Assembly: GCF_001440035.1 (NCBI RefSeq)
Contig: NZ_LJYG01000044.1
Coordinates: forward strand, 79,463 to 130,890
Direction of reading: 5' to 3'
DNA length: 51,428 nt
Source: Bradyrhizobium manausense
GTDB taxonomy: Bacteria; Pseudomonadota; Alphaproteobacteria; Rhizobiales; Xanthobacteraceae
Positions within the stretch are counted from its first letter, which is position 1. Every line of letters starts with the position of its first letter. Shown here one piece after another: positions 18,440 to 27,755 of the stretch. Position numbers and translations under genes: made by a program. The notes beneath the pieces were generated by a model, which worked only from the letters and a program-made list of their open reading frames with translations, was not told the DNA's origin and ran no database searches.

Positions 18440-18792
18440 ACAGTTGATTCAGAATGTCTCGCGTTCACTCGCTCCACGAGCTGTTCAAGAAAATCGAGCT
18501 TCAGGCGCGCCGCTTTCGATGAATTGCCTTGAAGTTCGTCATAGAGTTCGTTGGCTCGCGCGAGAATGGCTTGACGCAGCTCCGATAGGAGCCCCGGGAA
18601 CAACTCTAATGCAGGTATATCGAAGATCATCATGCATATGAGTGCCGCATTGAGGCTTGGCTTTCGCTTCAACCCTTCAATTCGAGAGATGGCAGTTCGG
18701 CTCTTGATACCAATTAGAAATGCGAGCTCCTGCTGGGTGAGCCCCCAGCGACGACGATACGGACGAAGGTATGATTGGTGTCGGTGATGCAT
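18436..18792 (-). CDS. XRE-family HTH regulator, 118 aa
   Basis: Residues ~12-50 form an XRE/Cro-type helix-turn-helix (WGLTQQELAFLIGIKSRT, then SRIEGLKRKPS). A helical C-terminal part ends in a likely dimerisation helix (LKLDFLEQLVERVNA). It heads a three-gene minus-strand group with the RuvC-like and sigma-like proteins and probably regulates that group. No operator could be pinned down in the 18793-18970 stretch, which holds no other supported gene. The coupling to the RuvC-like gene by an ATGA overlap argues for a functional unit. Confidence 0.8.
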   Translation of the reverse strand: MHHRHQSYLRPYRRRWGLTQQELAFLIGIKSRTAISRIEGLKRKPSLNAALICMMIFDIPALELFPGLLSELRQAILARANELYDELQGNSSKAARLKLDFLEQLVERVNARHSESTV

Positions 18793-18970
18793 AGTTGGTG
18801 CAAGCCGGTCAGCAAATGACAGGCACGCATGCTATGATCCCCTTGAATGTGGTCTCGTCCGAGACACGAAAAAGTGCCGACTCGGCACTTACTACAAAAC
18901 TGCGGCCCTCATTCTATCTATCGTGGCTTCAGAAAGGATGCCTTATCCGGCATGAAGATCGGGTGGAGAT

Positions 18971-19109
18971 GGGGACTTGGGGATGTGGGGACGTAGGAGA
19001 GCGCCTCTCGTGAGCTGAATGCCAGCACTCCCCTCGCATATATTTGCGAGACCCGTCAAAGCCCTTGATGCCCTAGAAGGCGCCAGAAGTCCCCACGTCC
19101 CCATGTCCC
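18971..19109. repeat. Inverted clusters of TGGGGAC-type repeats
   Basis: On the plus strand 18971-18993 contains three near-copies of the heptamer TGGGGAC/T. At 19087-19109 three copies occur in the opposite orientation. The right cluster lies inside the 3' end of the P-loop ATPase gene and encodes its GHGDVGTSG tail. The arrangement could be iterons, a protein-binding site or a long-loop stem. Purpose unknown. Confidence 0.5.
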
Positions 19110-20440
19110 TCCTTTGAAGCGGCGTCGATAGTGACGCTCACACCATACCGCTGACATAACATCTCTGTCTTCTCACGCTCAGCCATAGGCACCACGTACA
19201 CCCCATGGAATTTGTAGGTCACAAGATTCAGTTTTTTGCGCAAGATGCTTCCAATCCACCGATTTGTTAGTGGTCGCTCATACTCCGCACCGTAGCGGCG
19301 GATCATTCCGCTCGTAACCTCCGCCACCGGGACGACGCTTCTACTGGAAGACAGCATTTGCTCCATGAGGACTTCCAGAACCTGCGCCTCCATAAGGAGG
19401 CCACGCTCGGCAATGATTGAATCCTGAGCGCGCTTCGCCGCATTGCGAAGCTCAGCCTGGAGCAGGCGATCGCTGAGGACGCTGAGGAGCGGCAGCATGA
19501 TTTGGTTGATGCGCGGCTCCAGCGTCGGGTCGGCGAGGGATGGATCGAGCGTGATCTCGTGCCGTCTGCGAAAACGATAGAGGAGTAGCTTGTTACGCAG
19601 CTCGCGGGCTTCATCTTTGAATGTCGGTGGTAGGTTGATCGGAATATCTTTTCGCAGTGGCCGCGCGCCCGTTTCTTCCGTGATGAACCGGCTCTCCAGC
19701 GCGCGATCCTCATAGCGGCCCCGCGTTGCGACGATCTTCGGTCCAAAGACATGGAACGCCTGCGGGTTGAACTCTCGCTGGCGGTTCATGACCGTGCGCA
19801 GAACCGGCATGCCGCGGACGTTGCCGTTGTTGAGGATCTTGACGATCGCGGATCGCTCGTCGCTAAAGCGAAAATCGGCCTCGTCGAAAATCAGGGTGCC
19901 GCGAAAAGCATCGAGTGTGTGGAAGATGGGTGAGATCGTCGAGGCGCCGCTTGCGAAGAACGGCTTGTAGCAAAGGGAGCCGATCGTGAGGAGCGACCGG
20001 GTCTTCCCTGTCCCGAAATCGCCTCGAAGGCGAAGGTACGGCAAGTCATTGAAGGCATCATAGACCCAACTGAGCAGCACATAGTGGGCCGCAACCTGCT
20101 CGAAGGACGGGCTGAGATCAGCATAGCGGTGGATGAAGCTGATAACCTCGGAGACGAGCTCTTGCTCGGTTCCATAAGAGTGTGGCTCCGATGGAAGCAG
20201 GACAACCTCATTCTTGATCAGATTGTTGCTGGGCGAGAACGGAACCAGTCGATGGCGGCCTGGCACGTCTACCTGCCGAGCCAATGTCCAGCGTCCCGCT
20301 AGCGAGGTCGCAAACAACGTGGTGCGATTTTCCATTCGAAATACCAATTCAACGATGGTGCCGTCTTCGAGAACATTGGAGACCGTCGGTGTGACCTGCC
20401 GCTGCTCATTCGTCGCCCTGCCGATGGCCTCAATGTTCAT
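19073..20440 (-). CDS. Conserved P-loop ATPase of mobile elements, helicase/primase-like
   Basis: A ~455-residue P-loop NTPase. Walker A reads RGDFGTGKTRS and Walker B reads GTLIFDEADFR, so an intact ATP site is present. Downstream, KILNNGNVRGMPVLR and a VFGPKIVATRGRYEDRALESR segment resemble the arginine-finger and sensor regions of phage or plasmid replicative helicase-like ATPases. The C-terminal ~110 residues look like a winged-helix domain. The frame is open to 20569; the ATG at 20440 is chosen because earlier starts would overlap the divergent gene at 20549 and lack a better SD. Probably a replication or partition protein of an integrative element; the exact activity is uncertain. Confidence 0.7.
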   Translation of the reverse strand: MNIEAIGRATNEQRQVTPTVSNVLEDGTIVELVFRMENRTTLFATSLAGRWTLARQVDVPGRHRLVPFSPSNNLIKNEVVLLPSEPHSYGTEQELVSEVISFIHRYADLSPSFEQVAAHYVLLSWVYDAFNDLPYLRLRGDFGTGKTRSLLTIGSLCYKPFFASGASTISPIFHTLDAFRGTLIFDEADFRFSDERSAIVKILNNGNVRGMPVLRTVMNRQREFNPQAFHVFGPKIVATRGRYEDRALESRFITEETGARPLRKDIPINLPPTFKDEARELRNKLLLYRFRRRHEITLDPSLADPTLEPRINQIMLPLLSVLSDRLLQAELRNAAKRAQDSIIAERGLLMEAQVLEVLMEQMLSSSRSVVPVAEVTSGMIRRYGAEYERPLTNRWIGSILRKKLNLVTYKFHGVYVVPMAEREKTEMLCQRYGVSVTIDAASKEGHGDVGTSGAF

Positions 20441-20548
20441 ACGTTGAATGGTGCTCGATCGCGTGGATTTCGACGAGGCGCCAGGCTGCATCTGCCAGGC
20501 ACATTCCCGAGCCTTGGTCGGAAAACCTTTCGCGTCTAGGCTCGCCGC

Positions 20549-20791
20549 ATGGAAGGCATAACAATTCACATAGGCTGGGAGTATTTCATTGGGCTTTTGA
20601 GCGCCCTAATAGCAATGGCCTGGTATTCAAACGGGCGGTTCACGGCGCTTGAAACATCCATGGAGTGGGTCAAAAACATGCTGCTCGACCTGAAAAAGAC
20701 CATCGATGATGCAAGCGCAAACGAGCGGGGCAAGCCATCAAAAGAGGGGCCGGAAACGCGTAAGCCTCTCAAACAACAAACACTTTGGTAA
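20549..20791 (+). CDS. Small membrane protein with coiled-coil tail, 80 aa
   Basis: One transmembrane helix (YFIGLLSALIAMAWY, ~11-26) is followed by an amphipathic helix (~35-55) and a charged tail ending RKPLKQQTLW. It diverges from the P-loop ATPase gene. The topology resembles holin-like or sensor-type mini-proteins of prophages and integrative elements, but no family is certain. A degenerate copy of its 3' end lies near 22190-22244, suggesting a duplication. Confidence 0.6.
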   Translation: MEGITIHIGWEYFIGLLSALIAMAWYSNGRFTALETSMEWVKNMLLDLKKTIDDASANERGKPSKEGPETRKPLKQQTLW

Positions 20792-20868
20792 ATCGAGTTA
20801 TTAGAACGAACCACCCGATAGGGCATGCGAACAGCCTACACATCATCGCACGGACGATGGTTCGAACA

Positions 20869-21858
20869 TTAGCCGACCCTTTCAAGCACACCGCGATCTT
20901 CTTGGATCCTATTAGACATTTCATCGTTCGGTGATGATGCGGCAGTCGGACTCTTGATGGACCCGCGCATCAAACGATCGATTAATCGGCGCTGCCGCTC
21001 TAAAACTATGTCCCGCATCTCTCGTATTACGAGCAGCATGCAGGCATCGGAAACCCGTTTGTGCCGTTGGTTTCCAGTTTTTCCAATGATTCTTTTAAAC
21101 GCACCGAAGCGATCTAAGGTGGCGTTCGCGTCACGCATGATCTTAATATCAGCCTCAATCTCTTCACATTGCTGACTTTCGCCGAAAAAATCCATTAATG
21201 TCTTGCACGACGATGAAATGCGACAATACGCATCACACCAAGTCACCTTCCTTGTCTCAAATTCGTGCACCACTTGGTGGAGGTAGTCGTCAGAATATTC
21301 AATTTCGTCAAGAATACGTTTTCTTCGCGTTTCATCGAAGAGATCGCGTCGGGTTCGGATGGCATTGCGGATCTGTTCGAGCTTTAGCTGGGTGTTACTC
21401 AGCTCTTCCATCCGCGCAGCGAAGAACTTGGCGACGATTTGATACCCGTCGTCACGTTGCTCGAGACGCGCGCGGATCATTCGTTTTGTCTGCTTGGTGG
21501 CACGATACAGGTCGTCAACTTGCATAATCAGATCGCGCAACGAGGCAAGGTTAGATTCATTTCGCACTTTGGAATCACGCAAAGTAGACAAAACGAATGT
21601 GAAGAGGCCGCCGAAAAGACCTACAAGAATGAATTGCAGAATGATCTCTTCTATCTTGGCTTGGGACAAATTAGGCGCCTCGATCGGCGTTGTTTGGCCC
21701 ACCGATCTTGAGCCTGCCGCGGCAGCATCAAGCGGCTGAGAAAAACAGGCCGTCGGAGTCGCCATCAGACTGAAGCCCGATCCCGCGACAAGCGCCAAAG
21801 ACAGGACGCTCTTACGCAGACCTAATAGATTCCAATGTAGACGAAGCATGTTGTGCAT
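20869..21858 (-). CDS. Membrane protein with cytoplasmic helical domain, 329 aa
   Basis: The start at 21858 is supported by GGAGGGG upstream. Residues ~15-40 form a signal-like segment. A second hydrophobic helix (ILQFILVGLFGGLFTFVLS) at ~74-94 anchors the protein, and the C-terminal ~230 residues are highly charged and helical, likely coiled coil. No enzymatic motif is visible. It might be a scaffold or sensor. It converges with the small TM gene at 20549. Function unknown. Confidence 0.65.
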   Translation of the reverse strand: MHNMLRLHWNLLGLRKSVLSLALVAGSGFSLMATPTACFSQPLDAAAAGSRSVGQTTPIEAPNLSQAKIEEIILQFILVGLFGGLFTFVLSTLRDSKVRNESNLASLRDLIMQVDDLYRATKQTKRMIRARLEQRDDGYQIVAKFFAARMEELSNTQLKLEQIRNAIRTRRDLFDETRRKRILDEIEYSDDYLHQVVHEFETRKVTWCDAYCRISSSCKTLMDFFGESQQCEEIEADIKIMRDANATLDRFGAFKRIIGKTGNQRHKRVSDACMLLVIREMRDIVLERQRRLIDRLMRGSIKSPTAASSPNDEMSNRIQEDRGVLERVG

Positions 21859-22189
21859 ATCCGCGCCCCTCCAGGATCCGGATTGGAACACACCTGCCGA
21901 AAGTTACTTACCAGGATTCATCGGTCGACAATGTAATCTGCTTCACAAAGAGAAAGGCTCCAAACCAAAATGAGGTCTGAACAGGCCGGCGGTGGGGGGA
22001 GTATCCATCTTCTTGACGATCGCACTTGCCATTGCAGCGATGGATTCTGCCGTCATCCCGGTGTCCGCTCCAAGGTCGTCGGCGCTCGCAATGAACAGGT
22101 CTAGACAACATTCTTATGCAAAAAACGAAGCTGCTTCTTACTCTCAATGCTCTTTCGTGCCTGAAAGTAGACATTCTCCCATGCTTCGG

Positions 22190-22244
22190 AAAAGAGGTAA
22201 GCCGGGGAGGCGCGTAAGCCACTCAAGCAACAAAACGCTGTGGC
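22190..22244 (+). pseudogene. Degenerate 3' fragment of the small TM gene
   Basis: This stretch reads like the 3' end of the gene at 20549-20791 (RGKP, then RKPLKQQ, then a Leu-Trp-like end) but with frame changes and no 5' part. It is a relic of a second copy. The surrounding 21859-22270 holds no intact gene. Confidence 0.45.
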
Positions 22245-22274
22245 GAAATGAATGACAAAAATGGAGACGTTCTC

Positions 22275-22455
22275 TTGTGCCGCCTCACGAGTGTAATCCG
22301 TTTGCCGTAGGCGGCGGCGCAGAGGAGATGATCCTCCCCTTCTCGGTGCGGGCTAAGATTACCCTCTGTGTGCGAGGAGGGGGTAGCTCTAATTGAAACT
22401 CAAACGGAAATACGATGTCGTGTTGCATCCTGACCATGCCTATTGCTAGTTTTGA
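22275..22455 (+). repeat. Copy 1 of a ~180-bp direct repeat overlapping the serine recombinase 3' end
   Basis: Aligns with 32575-32757 in the same orientation, with scattered mismatches and small indels. It includes a foldable core in which GTAATC pairs with GATTAC and an AGAGGA-type hairpin lies inside. It covers the last codons of the recombinase gene. Possible attachment-site relic or structured element at the recombinase end. Confidence 0.7.
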
Positions 22456-24040
22456 ACTCGACATGATCTTTTACTGGAATATAGCCACGGACTTGTAATT
22501 GTTGGGCCGTTCCCACGATTTTCTCTACCGTGTTCAGCAGTATCGCCCGTCTCGCCTGAAAACTCAAGTTGTGGAGTGTTGTCTGCGCTGCATCAGAGAA
22601 TTGTTTGATCTCGTCGGCGCTCGGCATTTCGGTGACATGAATAGCGTTCTCTTGTTGTTGCGCACTCGCAATTGTGTTTTTCAACGACGTGAGTTTCTCC
22701 CGCAGCGGGGTCGTGTATTCTCTCAGCTGTTCGACCGTGAACAGGCCAGCGCCATACGCTTTGTTGTAGCGATCCTCCTGCACCTTCAATGCGGCTAATT
22801 CTTTTTCCGCCGCGGCAACATCGTCGCCAGATGACTGCACCTTTGCCCGGCGCGTCCCCAACCAGCGACTGATCTGTTCAGAGAGCAATTCTTCCGAGCC
22901 CATCAAATCGGCAATCTTGTCCCAAACGAGCCTATCGGCGATACGCGCATTTATTCCCCGTTCTTTGCACGTTGCCGACAGAGGAAAGCTGAGCACTCTA
23001 TCGGTACAACGATAGTAGAGGTGCTTACCCCGCAGCACACCTTCACCGGATCTACTTCTCCCGCAGACGCATCCAATCTTGCCCGCAAGGAGATACTCAT
23101 TCTTTTTGTTCCGCTGAGATAACGCGAAGTTGGCGTCGAGTTGCGCCCGAGCACGTTCAAAGAGCTTTTTATCTATGATTGCAGGCACCGGAATAATGAG
23201 CCACTCTTCTCCCGGTCGCATTCGACGACTCGTCTTTTTTACTTTTCGATACGCGTCTTGTTTGATTGGGTGCTGAGGCGCAACAGCATATGATGCGCCC
23301 CAGTGGGCTTCGCCGATGTAGCCCTTGTGCCTCAACAATGTGCTGAGCGTGCTCGTGTTCCAAACTCCCCGCTTGCTCTTGCGGGGCTTTATGCCGAGTC
23401 CTTGTAGTTTGCGCACGATTTTCCGTAAGGTGCAGCCGTCGTCGGCGACCCAGCTGAAAATTAACCTCACAACCCGCGCTTCTTCTGGATTAATTTCGTA
23501 ATATCCATGCTTGCCGTCGAGCTTAGGAATGTAGTTATAGCCATAGAGAGCCTCACTCACGAGGATGTGGCCCTCTTTTACTTTGCGAAGTTTCCCGAGC
23601 CGAAAGCGTTCCGCGATTTTTGCGCGCTCATACTCAGCAAACAGACCTCGCACGCCATGCAAAATCTTCTCTTCGCTATTCTTAGGGGCAGAAACAGTAA
23701 CAAATATGATTTCAATTTCGGCCTCTCGCAATTCGTCCATCACCAGTTCTTGGTAGGAATATCGTCGAGCTAGCCGATCAGGGTCATAGACCAAAACGGC
23801 TTGCCATGTTTTTTCTCGCGCATCCTGGCGGAGCTGATCCAGCGACGGTCTGACAAGAATGTCTCCACTCCAGCCGTCATCAATGTATTCTTTGACGATG
23901 CTATAACCGCGCTGACGAGCGAAATCTCGGAGCGCTGTTAACTGGGTCTCGACGGTCCCCTCCTCCTCTTGTCGCGCAGTCGAGACCCTCGCGTATATTG
24001 CAATCAGCTTTGTGCTTGGTACCAATTCTTCGCGGTTCAT
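22400..24040 (-). CDS. Large serine recombinase (integrase)
   Basis: A 546-residue large serine recombinase. The catalytic domain has the nucleophile Ser20 in YARVSTARQ, the YIDDGWSG motif and DPDRLAR. Next come the recombinase domain (HGVRGLFAEYERAKIAERFRLG, then GYNYIP), a zinc ribbon (GKIGCVCGRSRSGEG, then YYRCTDR with further Cys) and a long coiled coil near 430-500. All catalytic Arg-rich motifs seem intact, so it is probably active. Such enzymes integrate and excise elements between short attP/attB sites. The ATG at 24040 is chosen at the start of the conserved domain with GAGAG upstream. Its 3' end runs into a repeat also found at 32.6 kb. Nothing is supported from 24041 to 24590. Confidence 0.92.
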   Translation of the reverse strand: MNREELVPSTKLIAIYARVSTARQEEEGTVETQLTALRDFARQRGYSIVKEYIDDGWSGDILVRPSLDQLRQDAREKTWQAVLVYDPDRLARRYSYQELVMDELREAEIEIIFVTVSAPKNSEEKILHGVRGLFAEYERAKIAERFRLGKLRKVKEGHILVSEALYGYNYIPKLDGKHGYYEINPEEARVVRLIFSWVADDGCTLRKIVRKLQGLGIKPRKSKRGVWNTSTLSTLLRHKGYIGEAHWGASYAVAPQHPIKQDAYRKVKKTSRRMRPGEEWLIIPVPAIIDKKLFERARAQLDANFALSQRNKKNEYLLAGKIGCVCGRSRSGEGVLRGKHLYYRCTDRVLSFPLSATCKERGINARIADRLVWDKIADLMGSEELLSEQISRWLGTRRAKVQSSGDDVAAAEKELAALKVQEDRYNKAYGAGLFTVEQLREYTTPLREKLTSLKNTIASAQQQENAIHVTEMPSADEIKQFSDAAQTTLHNLSFQARRAILLNTVEKIVGTAQQLQVRGYIPVKDHVEFKTSNRHGQDATRHRISV

Positions 24041-24590
24041 ACTCTCTATAGAGATAAGTTTACTCCCGACCCCCGGCATGAGTCGACTCGGTTGGTGCAA
24101 CGTGATGATGAACACATCCAACAACGGAGCACATTCTTAGGACCTCCTCAAATAGAAGATCAAAAGCGCTAGCTAACCGCATTTGGTGTCCAGCTGGTGA
24201 CTCGTCATGTAATTGATAGTGAACTTGAAGCATCGTCCTTGTTCTCATTCTCGCATCATGTACTTTCCAGCAGCTAAGATGCTAGGCGGCAAAAAATGCC
24301 AAACGCGCACATTCACCTGAAGTGGACTCTCGCTGTTCAACGCTCATTATGACGAACGCTGCTTCCTGCCTGAAATTTGCCGGCCGGTCGACAGCGGCAT
24401 ACCGGCGCGTTGTGGAGCCTGCCGAGACATCGGCCAACCAGCGCCCCCTCCCAAAACTGGCAGGTTGAACTTAGCTGGCTCGGGCGCTGTGATGGCGATT
24501 AATCATGAGGCGACCTGCCGGCCAAGCAGCACAATGCATGCTTGCGGTAGTGATTAGATAACCACGTGTGGTTTTTGCGGAGAGAACAGC

Positions 24591-24908
24591 ATGGCACGCT
24601 ATCGTCGATTCAAGCGGAATTCCGGATCCCGGCGCACTACGTCTTTCCCGCGCCCTCGGTGGCTTTCAAAGAAAGTCTCTCGTCGCTATTCGGTTTCGCC
24701 CGCCGGGAGACACAGGAGATTGGCTGTAACGCTTTTTGGAATTTCCAAGAAAGCGCGTGCGATTGGAAATACACGGCACGCACGAGCGATGGGCAATCTT
24801 GGTCGGCGCGCTGTGGCTCTCGCCAAGGCGGAGTATCGACTCTGGAAGCGAGGCCAAACGCTGCACCGGCGATCACTTGCCGTCAATCGGGCGCTGCGTG
24901 CCTGGTAG
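24591..24908 (+). CDS. Very basic small protein, 105 aa
   Basis: Arg and Lys make up a large share of the residues, with Ser and few acids, giving a strongly positive charge. GGAGAG lies 6 nt before the ATG. It has no membrane segment. Such composition suggests nucleic-acid binding or a structural role, but low-complexity basic frames can arise by chance in GC-rich DNA, so it is listed with caution. It is the first of three plus-strand genes leading to the nucleotidyltransferase. Confidence 0.45.
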   Translation: MARYRRFKRNSGSRRTTSFPRPRWLSKKVSRRYSVSPAGRHRRLAVTLFGISKKARAIGNTRHARAMGNLGRRAVALAKAEYRLWKRGQTLHRRSLAVNRALRAW

Positions 24909-25027
24909 CGTAGAGTTGTCTCAAGAGCATGTCCGGTGTTGCACGCGTGGTGGTCGCGACGCGGTGAGCGATGCACGTCATTTCCGATGACCAACAATCG
25001 CTCATCCCGATCTGGGAGAGAGAAAAA

Positions 25028-25438
25028 ATGGCGCGGTCCACAGTCTTTGGGTACACGGTCGAAACAGAAGACGGCAAGCTTGTCATTACTCTAACTGGGT
25101 CGCTGGCGGAATCGCTGGCGGAGAAATACTCGACCGAAAGCATCGGACAAAATCCCAGGCTTCTTGCGTCGCTGCTACCCTTCGGCGACCTGGGTTCACG
25201 ATCCGTTCTATTGAGGCCGAGCGGCCCTTCGAGGGAAAAACAGGCGTCTAACCATATCGATCTAAAGGAGATATTTGGCCAGGGCTTCGATCGAAGCCAG
25301 AACGAATTCGAGGCTCAACTTGAGGAGTACAGAGGCTTGCTGGATCCAAGAGAGCCCGGCGATAAGCAAAATGGGACTGCAAACGCCGAGGCCCCTAGAA
25401 ACGCGCGAAAATCCTCGGCGCGAAAAAGAAGAAGGTGA
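25028..25438 (+). CDS. Hypothetical protein with basic tail, 136 aa
   Basis: The start at ATG 25028 has GGGAGAGAG just upstream. The N-terminal ~40 residues form a beta-strand pattern (TVFGYTVETEDGKLVITLTG), the middle is helical and acidic, and the last ~20 residues are strongly basic (RNARKSSARKRRR). No domain is recognised. It lies 35 nt before the nucleotidyltransferase gene and could be its partner. Confidence 0.55.
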   Translation: MARSTVFGYTVETEDGKLVITLTGSLAESLAEKYSTESIGQNPRLLASLLPFGDLGSRSVLLRPSGPSREKQASNHIDLKEIFGQGFDRSQNEFEAQLEEYRGLLDPREPGDKQNGTANAEAPRNARKSSARKRRR

Positions 25439-25472
25439 ATGAGCAAATCGACTAAATGAGCGGGAAGGTTCC

Positions 25473-26594
25473 ATGGTGCAGCTGACGCCAGAAGAGACAC
25501 TATTACTGCTGAGCTGCAGGGTGACCCTGACCAAGGCCGAAGACGCGCACTTTGCCGCGGTTGTTAATAGCTCGCTAGACTGGCCGTTTGTCTTGTGGCG
25601 CGCCGAGACGTACCAAACGGTACCTTTGATGGCATTCCATCTGCAGCGGATGAAGCTGCTTAATGCGATACCGAGCTTTATAGCTGAGTACATCCACAAC
25701 TGGAGCAGCCTATCGCAGGCGCGCTCACGGGAGCAGTTCAGAGAACTCGGCCGCCTCGTCAATGCTCTGAAGAAGATAGAGGTCGACTACTTCCTGCTTA
25801 AAGGAGTGGCTCTAGCAAACACGGTGTATCCCGACCCTCTGCTTCGGCCTATGCAAGATATTGACATTATGATCCAGCCGCGTGACGCTTGGCGAGTCCA
25901 AAGGGAAGCCTATCGGCTCGGATACAAGCACGGTGTGTTCAATCCCCGAGATGGCAGATTTACTCCACTGTTCCGAAAGATCACATGGAGATCGCTTCGA
26001 GAAAAGCACGCACTCCACTCCCTCACCAAAACTACCCGCGTGCCCTCTCCGGTGCCGGCCAAATTGATTCCCTTGGCGTGGCAGAAGAGACAAATCAAAA
26101 GCTACTCGTCTGACGATGGCGCCGTTGCGATTCCAATTTTTGTCGATTTTCACGTCAACCTCTTCCCCGAGATGTCCCTGTCGGACGTGTGGCGCGGGGC
26201 AGGGGAGCGCACGCTCCTCGGTCAATCTGTAAAGGTCCAATCCCCCACCGGCATGCTCTGGTTCAGCGCCGCGCGGTTGTACCAAGAGGCGTTCCAACAC
26301 GGCACTCTGAAACTGCAGATGTTTGGAGACGTGGATGGCCTATTGACGACCTGCAAAGAAAAGCTGAATTGGGCCGAGCTACTTGCGATAGCCAAGAAAT
26401 ACCATATAGCCCCTTCTCTCTATTACGTCCTCAGTCAAGCACAGCGCCTGGGGAGTGGATCGGTGCCGGACGCGGTGCTCACGCTGCTAAAACCCGATCA
26501 ACAGCGGCAACCGGATCAAGGTGATTGGGGAGATGTCGTTCCAAAACTGCTTTCGCGGCCTATCGTTAACGAGTTTGAATACGCCAAGACCTAA
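25473..26594 (+). CDS. Nucleotidyltransferase family protein (NTP_transf_5-like)
   Basis: A 373-residue protein of the Pol-beta-like uncharacterised nucleotidyltransferase family. FLLKGVALA is followed by RPMQDIDIMI with the metal-binding pair Asp129/Asp131, and a later FVDFHVNLFP strand supplies a third acid and a conserved His. These proteins transfer nucleotides to unknown acceptors and are known from peptide and glycan biosynthetic clusters. An SD-like GGAAGG precedes the ATG. It converges on the thymidylate-kinase-like gene, with stops only 13 nt apart. With its neighbours it suggests nucleotide chemistry, but the substrate is unknown. Confidence 0.8.
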   Translation: MVQLTPEETLLLLSCRVTLTKAEDAHFAAVVNSSLDWPFVLWRAETYQTVPLMAFHLQRMKLLNAIPSFIAEYIHNWSSLSQARSREQFRELGRLVNALKKIEVDYFLLKGVALANTVYPDPLLRPMQDIDIMIQPRDAWRVQREAYRLGYKHGVFNPRDGRFTPLFRKITWRSLREKHALHSLTKTTRVPSPVPAKLIPLAWQKRQIKSYSSDDGAVAIPIFVDFHVNLFPEMSLSDVWRGAGERTLLGQSVKVQSPTGMLWFSAARLYQEAFQHGTLKLQMFGDVDGLLTTCKEKLNWAELLAIAKKYHIAPSLYYVLSQAQRLGSGSVPDAVLTLLKPDQQRQPDQGDWGDVVPKLLSRPIVNEFEYAKT

Positions 26595-26607
26595 GTTCGT
26601 CGTTCGG

Positions 26608-27270
26608 TCAGGCAAGCCGTGACATCACAATCTCTTCAACCCGCTCTGCAATCTGCTCCGGAGAACTATCGGCGGTTTGCGCGAGCACGGTCCAGCCCCG
26701 CTTGGCTGCCAGTTTCAGCAAGATCTCTCGGATTGCGTTTTGGTATCTGCAAAAAGACTGCTCCGGACTATCTGCAAAGCCGTCCCACCGACCCAGCTCC
26801 GTCGCCTTGAATGTCGGCCGGCGCTTCCATGCCAAAGCGGGGGCGACATCCAATAGGACAACCAAATCCGGGTGAGGGGCCGCTTCGAACAGTGAGTGAA
26901 GCCAATCTATGCTGAGTTGCCCGCGGAGATAAGCCTTCGCAATGACGCGAAAATACGAACCGTCCATGACATGGATTTGGTGTGTTGTCGACGGTAGCAG
27001 TTGCATATATTTGTTGAGCGCCACAAACCAAGCCGCCAAAAGATAAAGATGGAAATGTGTGCCGAAAGGGTCTGATAAAGGCTCAGAACTTTCCGGCCAG
27101 ATCATCGAGCGCAAACTTGATAGCAAACGATCGGAAAATTCGTCGCCTAGCTTTACTGCAGCCCTTTCCAACAAGTTGACCGGCACCTTACGTGCTTCGA
27201 GCCGTTTGGTCAGCAGCCTGCAGACATGTGTTTTACCCGCTCCATCAATGCCTTCGATCGCTATGATCAT
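26608..27270 (-). CDS. Thymidylate kinase-like nucleoside monophosphate kinase
   Basis: A 220-residue P-loop kinase. The P-loop EGIDGAGKT is at 6-14, and a lid region with R and K residues (WKRRPTFK) lies near 160-170. DTMP kinases normally show a DR(Y/F) motif after the central strand; here the matching segment reads MDGSYFRV, a modified form. It phosphorylates dTMP or a related nucleotide, perhaps a modified one. The start overlaps the preceding gene's stop as ATGA. It is clearly not the housekeeping copy, given its accessory context and sequence differences. Confidence 0.82.
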   Translation of the reverse strand: MIIAIEGIDGAGKTHVCRLLTKRLEARKVPVNLLERAAVKLGDEFSDRLLSSLRSMIWPESSEPLSDPFGTHFHLYLLAAWFVALNKYMQLLPSTTHQIHVMDGSYFRVIAKAYLRGQLSIDWLHSLFEAAPHPDLVVLLDVAPALAWKRRPTFKATELGRWDGFADSPEQSFCRYQNAIREILLKLAAKRGWTVLAQTADSSPEQIAERVEEIVMSRLA

Positions 27271-27722
27271 CGGTCCTCATGCGTTTTGGTAGTAGCTTGG
27301 CTTCGGTCAGCCCCCTGCATCGCCAGTCTTTCGATGAGTGCCGCACTCTCCTTTGAGCTCTCCACATCGGCTTCGAATTCGATGGCGTCGGCACGAAGCG
27401 GCAAGATGTCTTGGTAACGAGGTCCAACCGAGAAGAACCGAACTGCTTTTCCAAGTTGCATAGCAAGCTGAATCTCGAACAAAACCCCATTCGAAATGGG
27501 ACCGAACACCCAGAGTTCGTCAGCTCTGATGATCATATTGTTATTGGCTCGGCGGACGAGGTCCCGATCGACTAAGTCGTCTAGGAAATACCCCCAATTC
27601 GTAAAAGGGTTTATCGGCACCGCGTCGTGCAGAAGTGCGAACTTACAGATTAGCATTCTGGCATAAAAGATGTGACGGGAAAGTGCCGTAAAAACAACTG
27701 GTCGCTCCTCAGTTATATTCAT
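27267..27722 (-). CDS. Nucleoside 2-deoxyribosyltransferase-like protein
   Basis: A 151-residue protein that looks like the NDT/DUF4406-type Rossmann-like fold. An N-terminal VVFTALSRHIFYAR strand-helix precedes a central region and the hallmark ADELWVFGPISNGVLFEIQLAMQLG, in which the Glu of EI would be the catalytic nucleophile and the Asp caps the sugar. Such enzymes break N-glycosidic bonds of deoxynucleosides or nucleotides. It is coupled (ATGA) to the kinase gene and lies 33 nt after the FAD oxidoreductase. The assignment is by motif only, so the substrate and activity are open. Confidence 0.6.
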   Translation of the reverse strand: MNITEERPVVFTALSRHIFYARMLICKFALLHDAVPINPFTNWGYFLDDLVDRDLVRRANNNMIIRADELWVFGPISNGVLFEIQLAMQLGKAVRFFSVGPRYQDILPLRADAIEFEADVESSKESAALIERLAMQGADRSQATTKTHEDR

Positions 27723-27755
27723 GCGTCAGCTCTCGATCTTGTGTGAAGTACTAAA

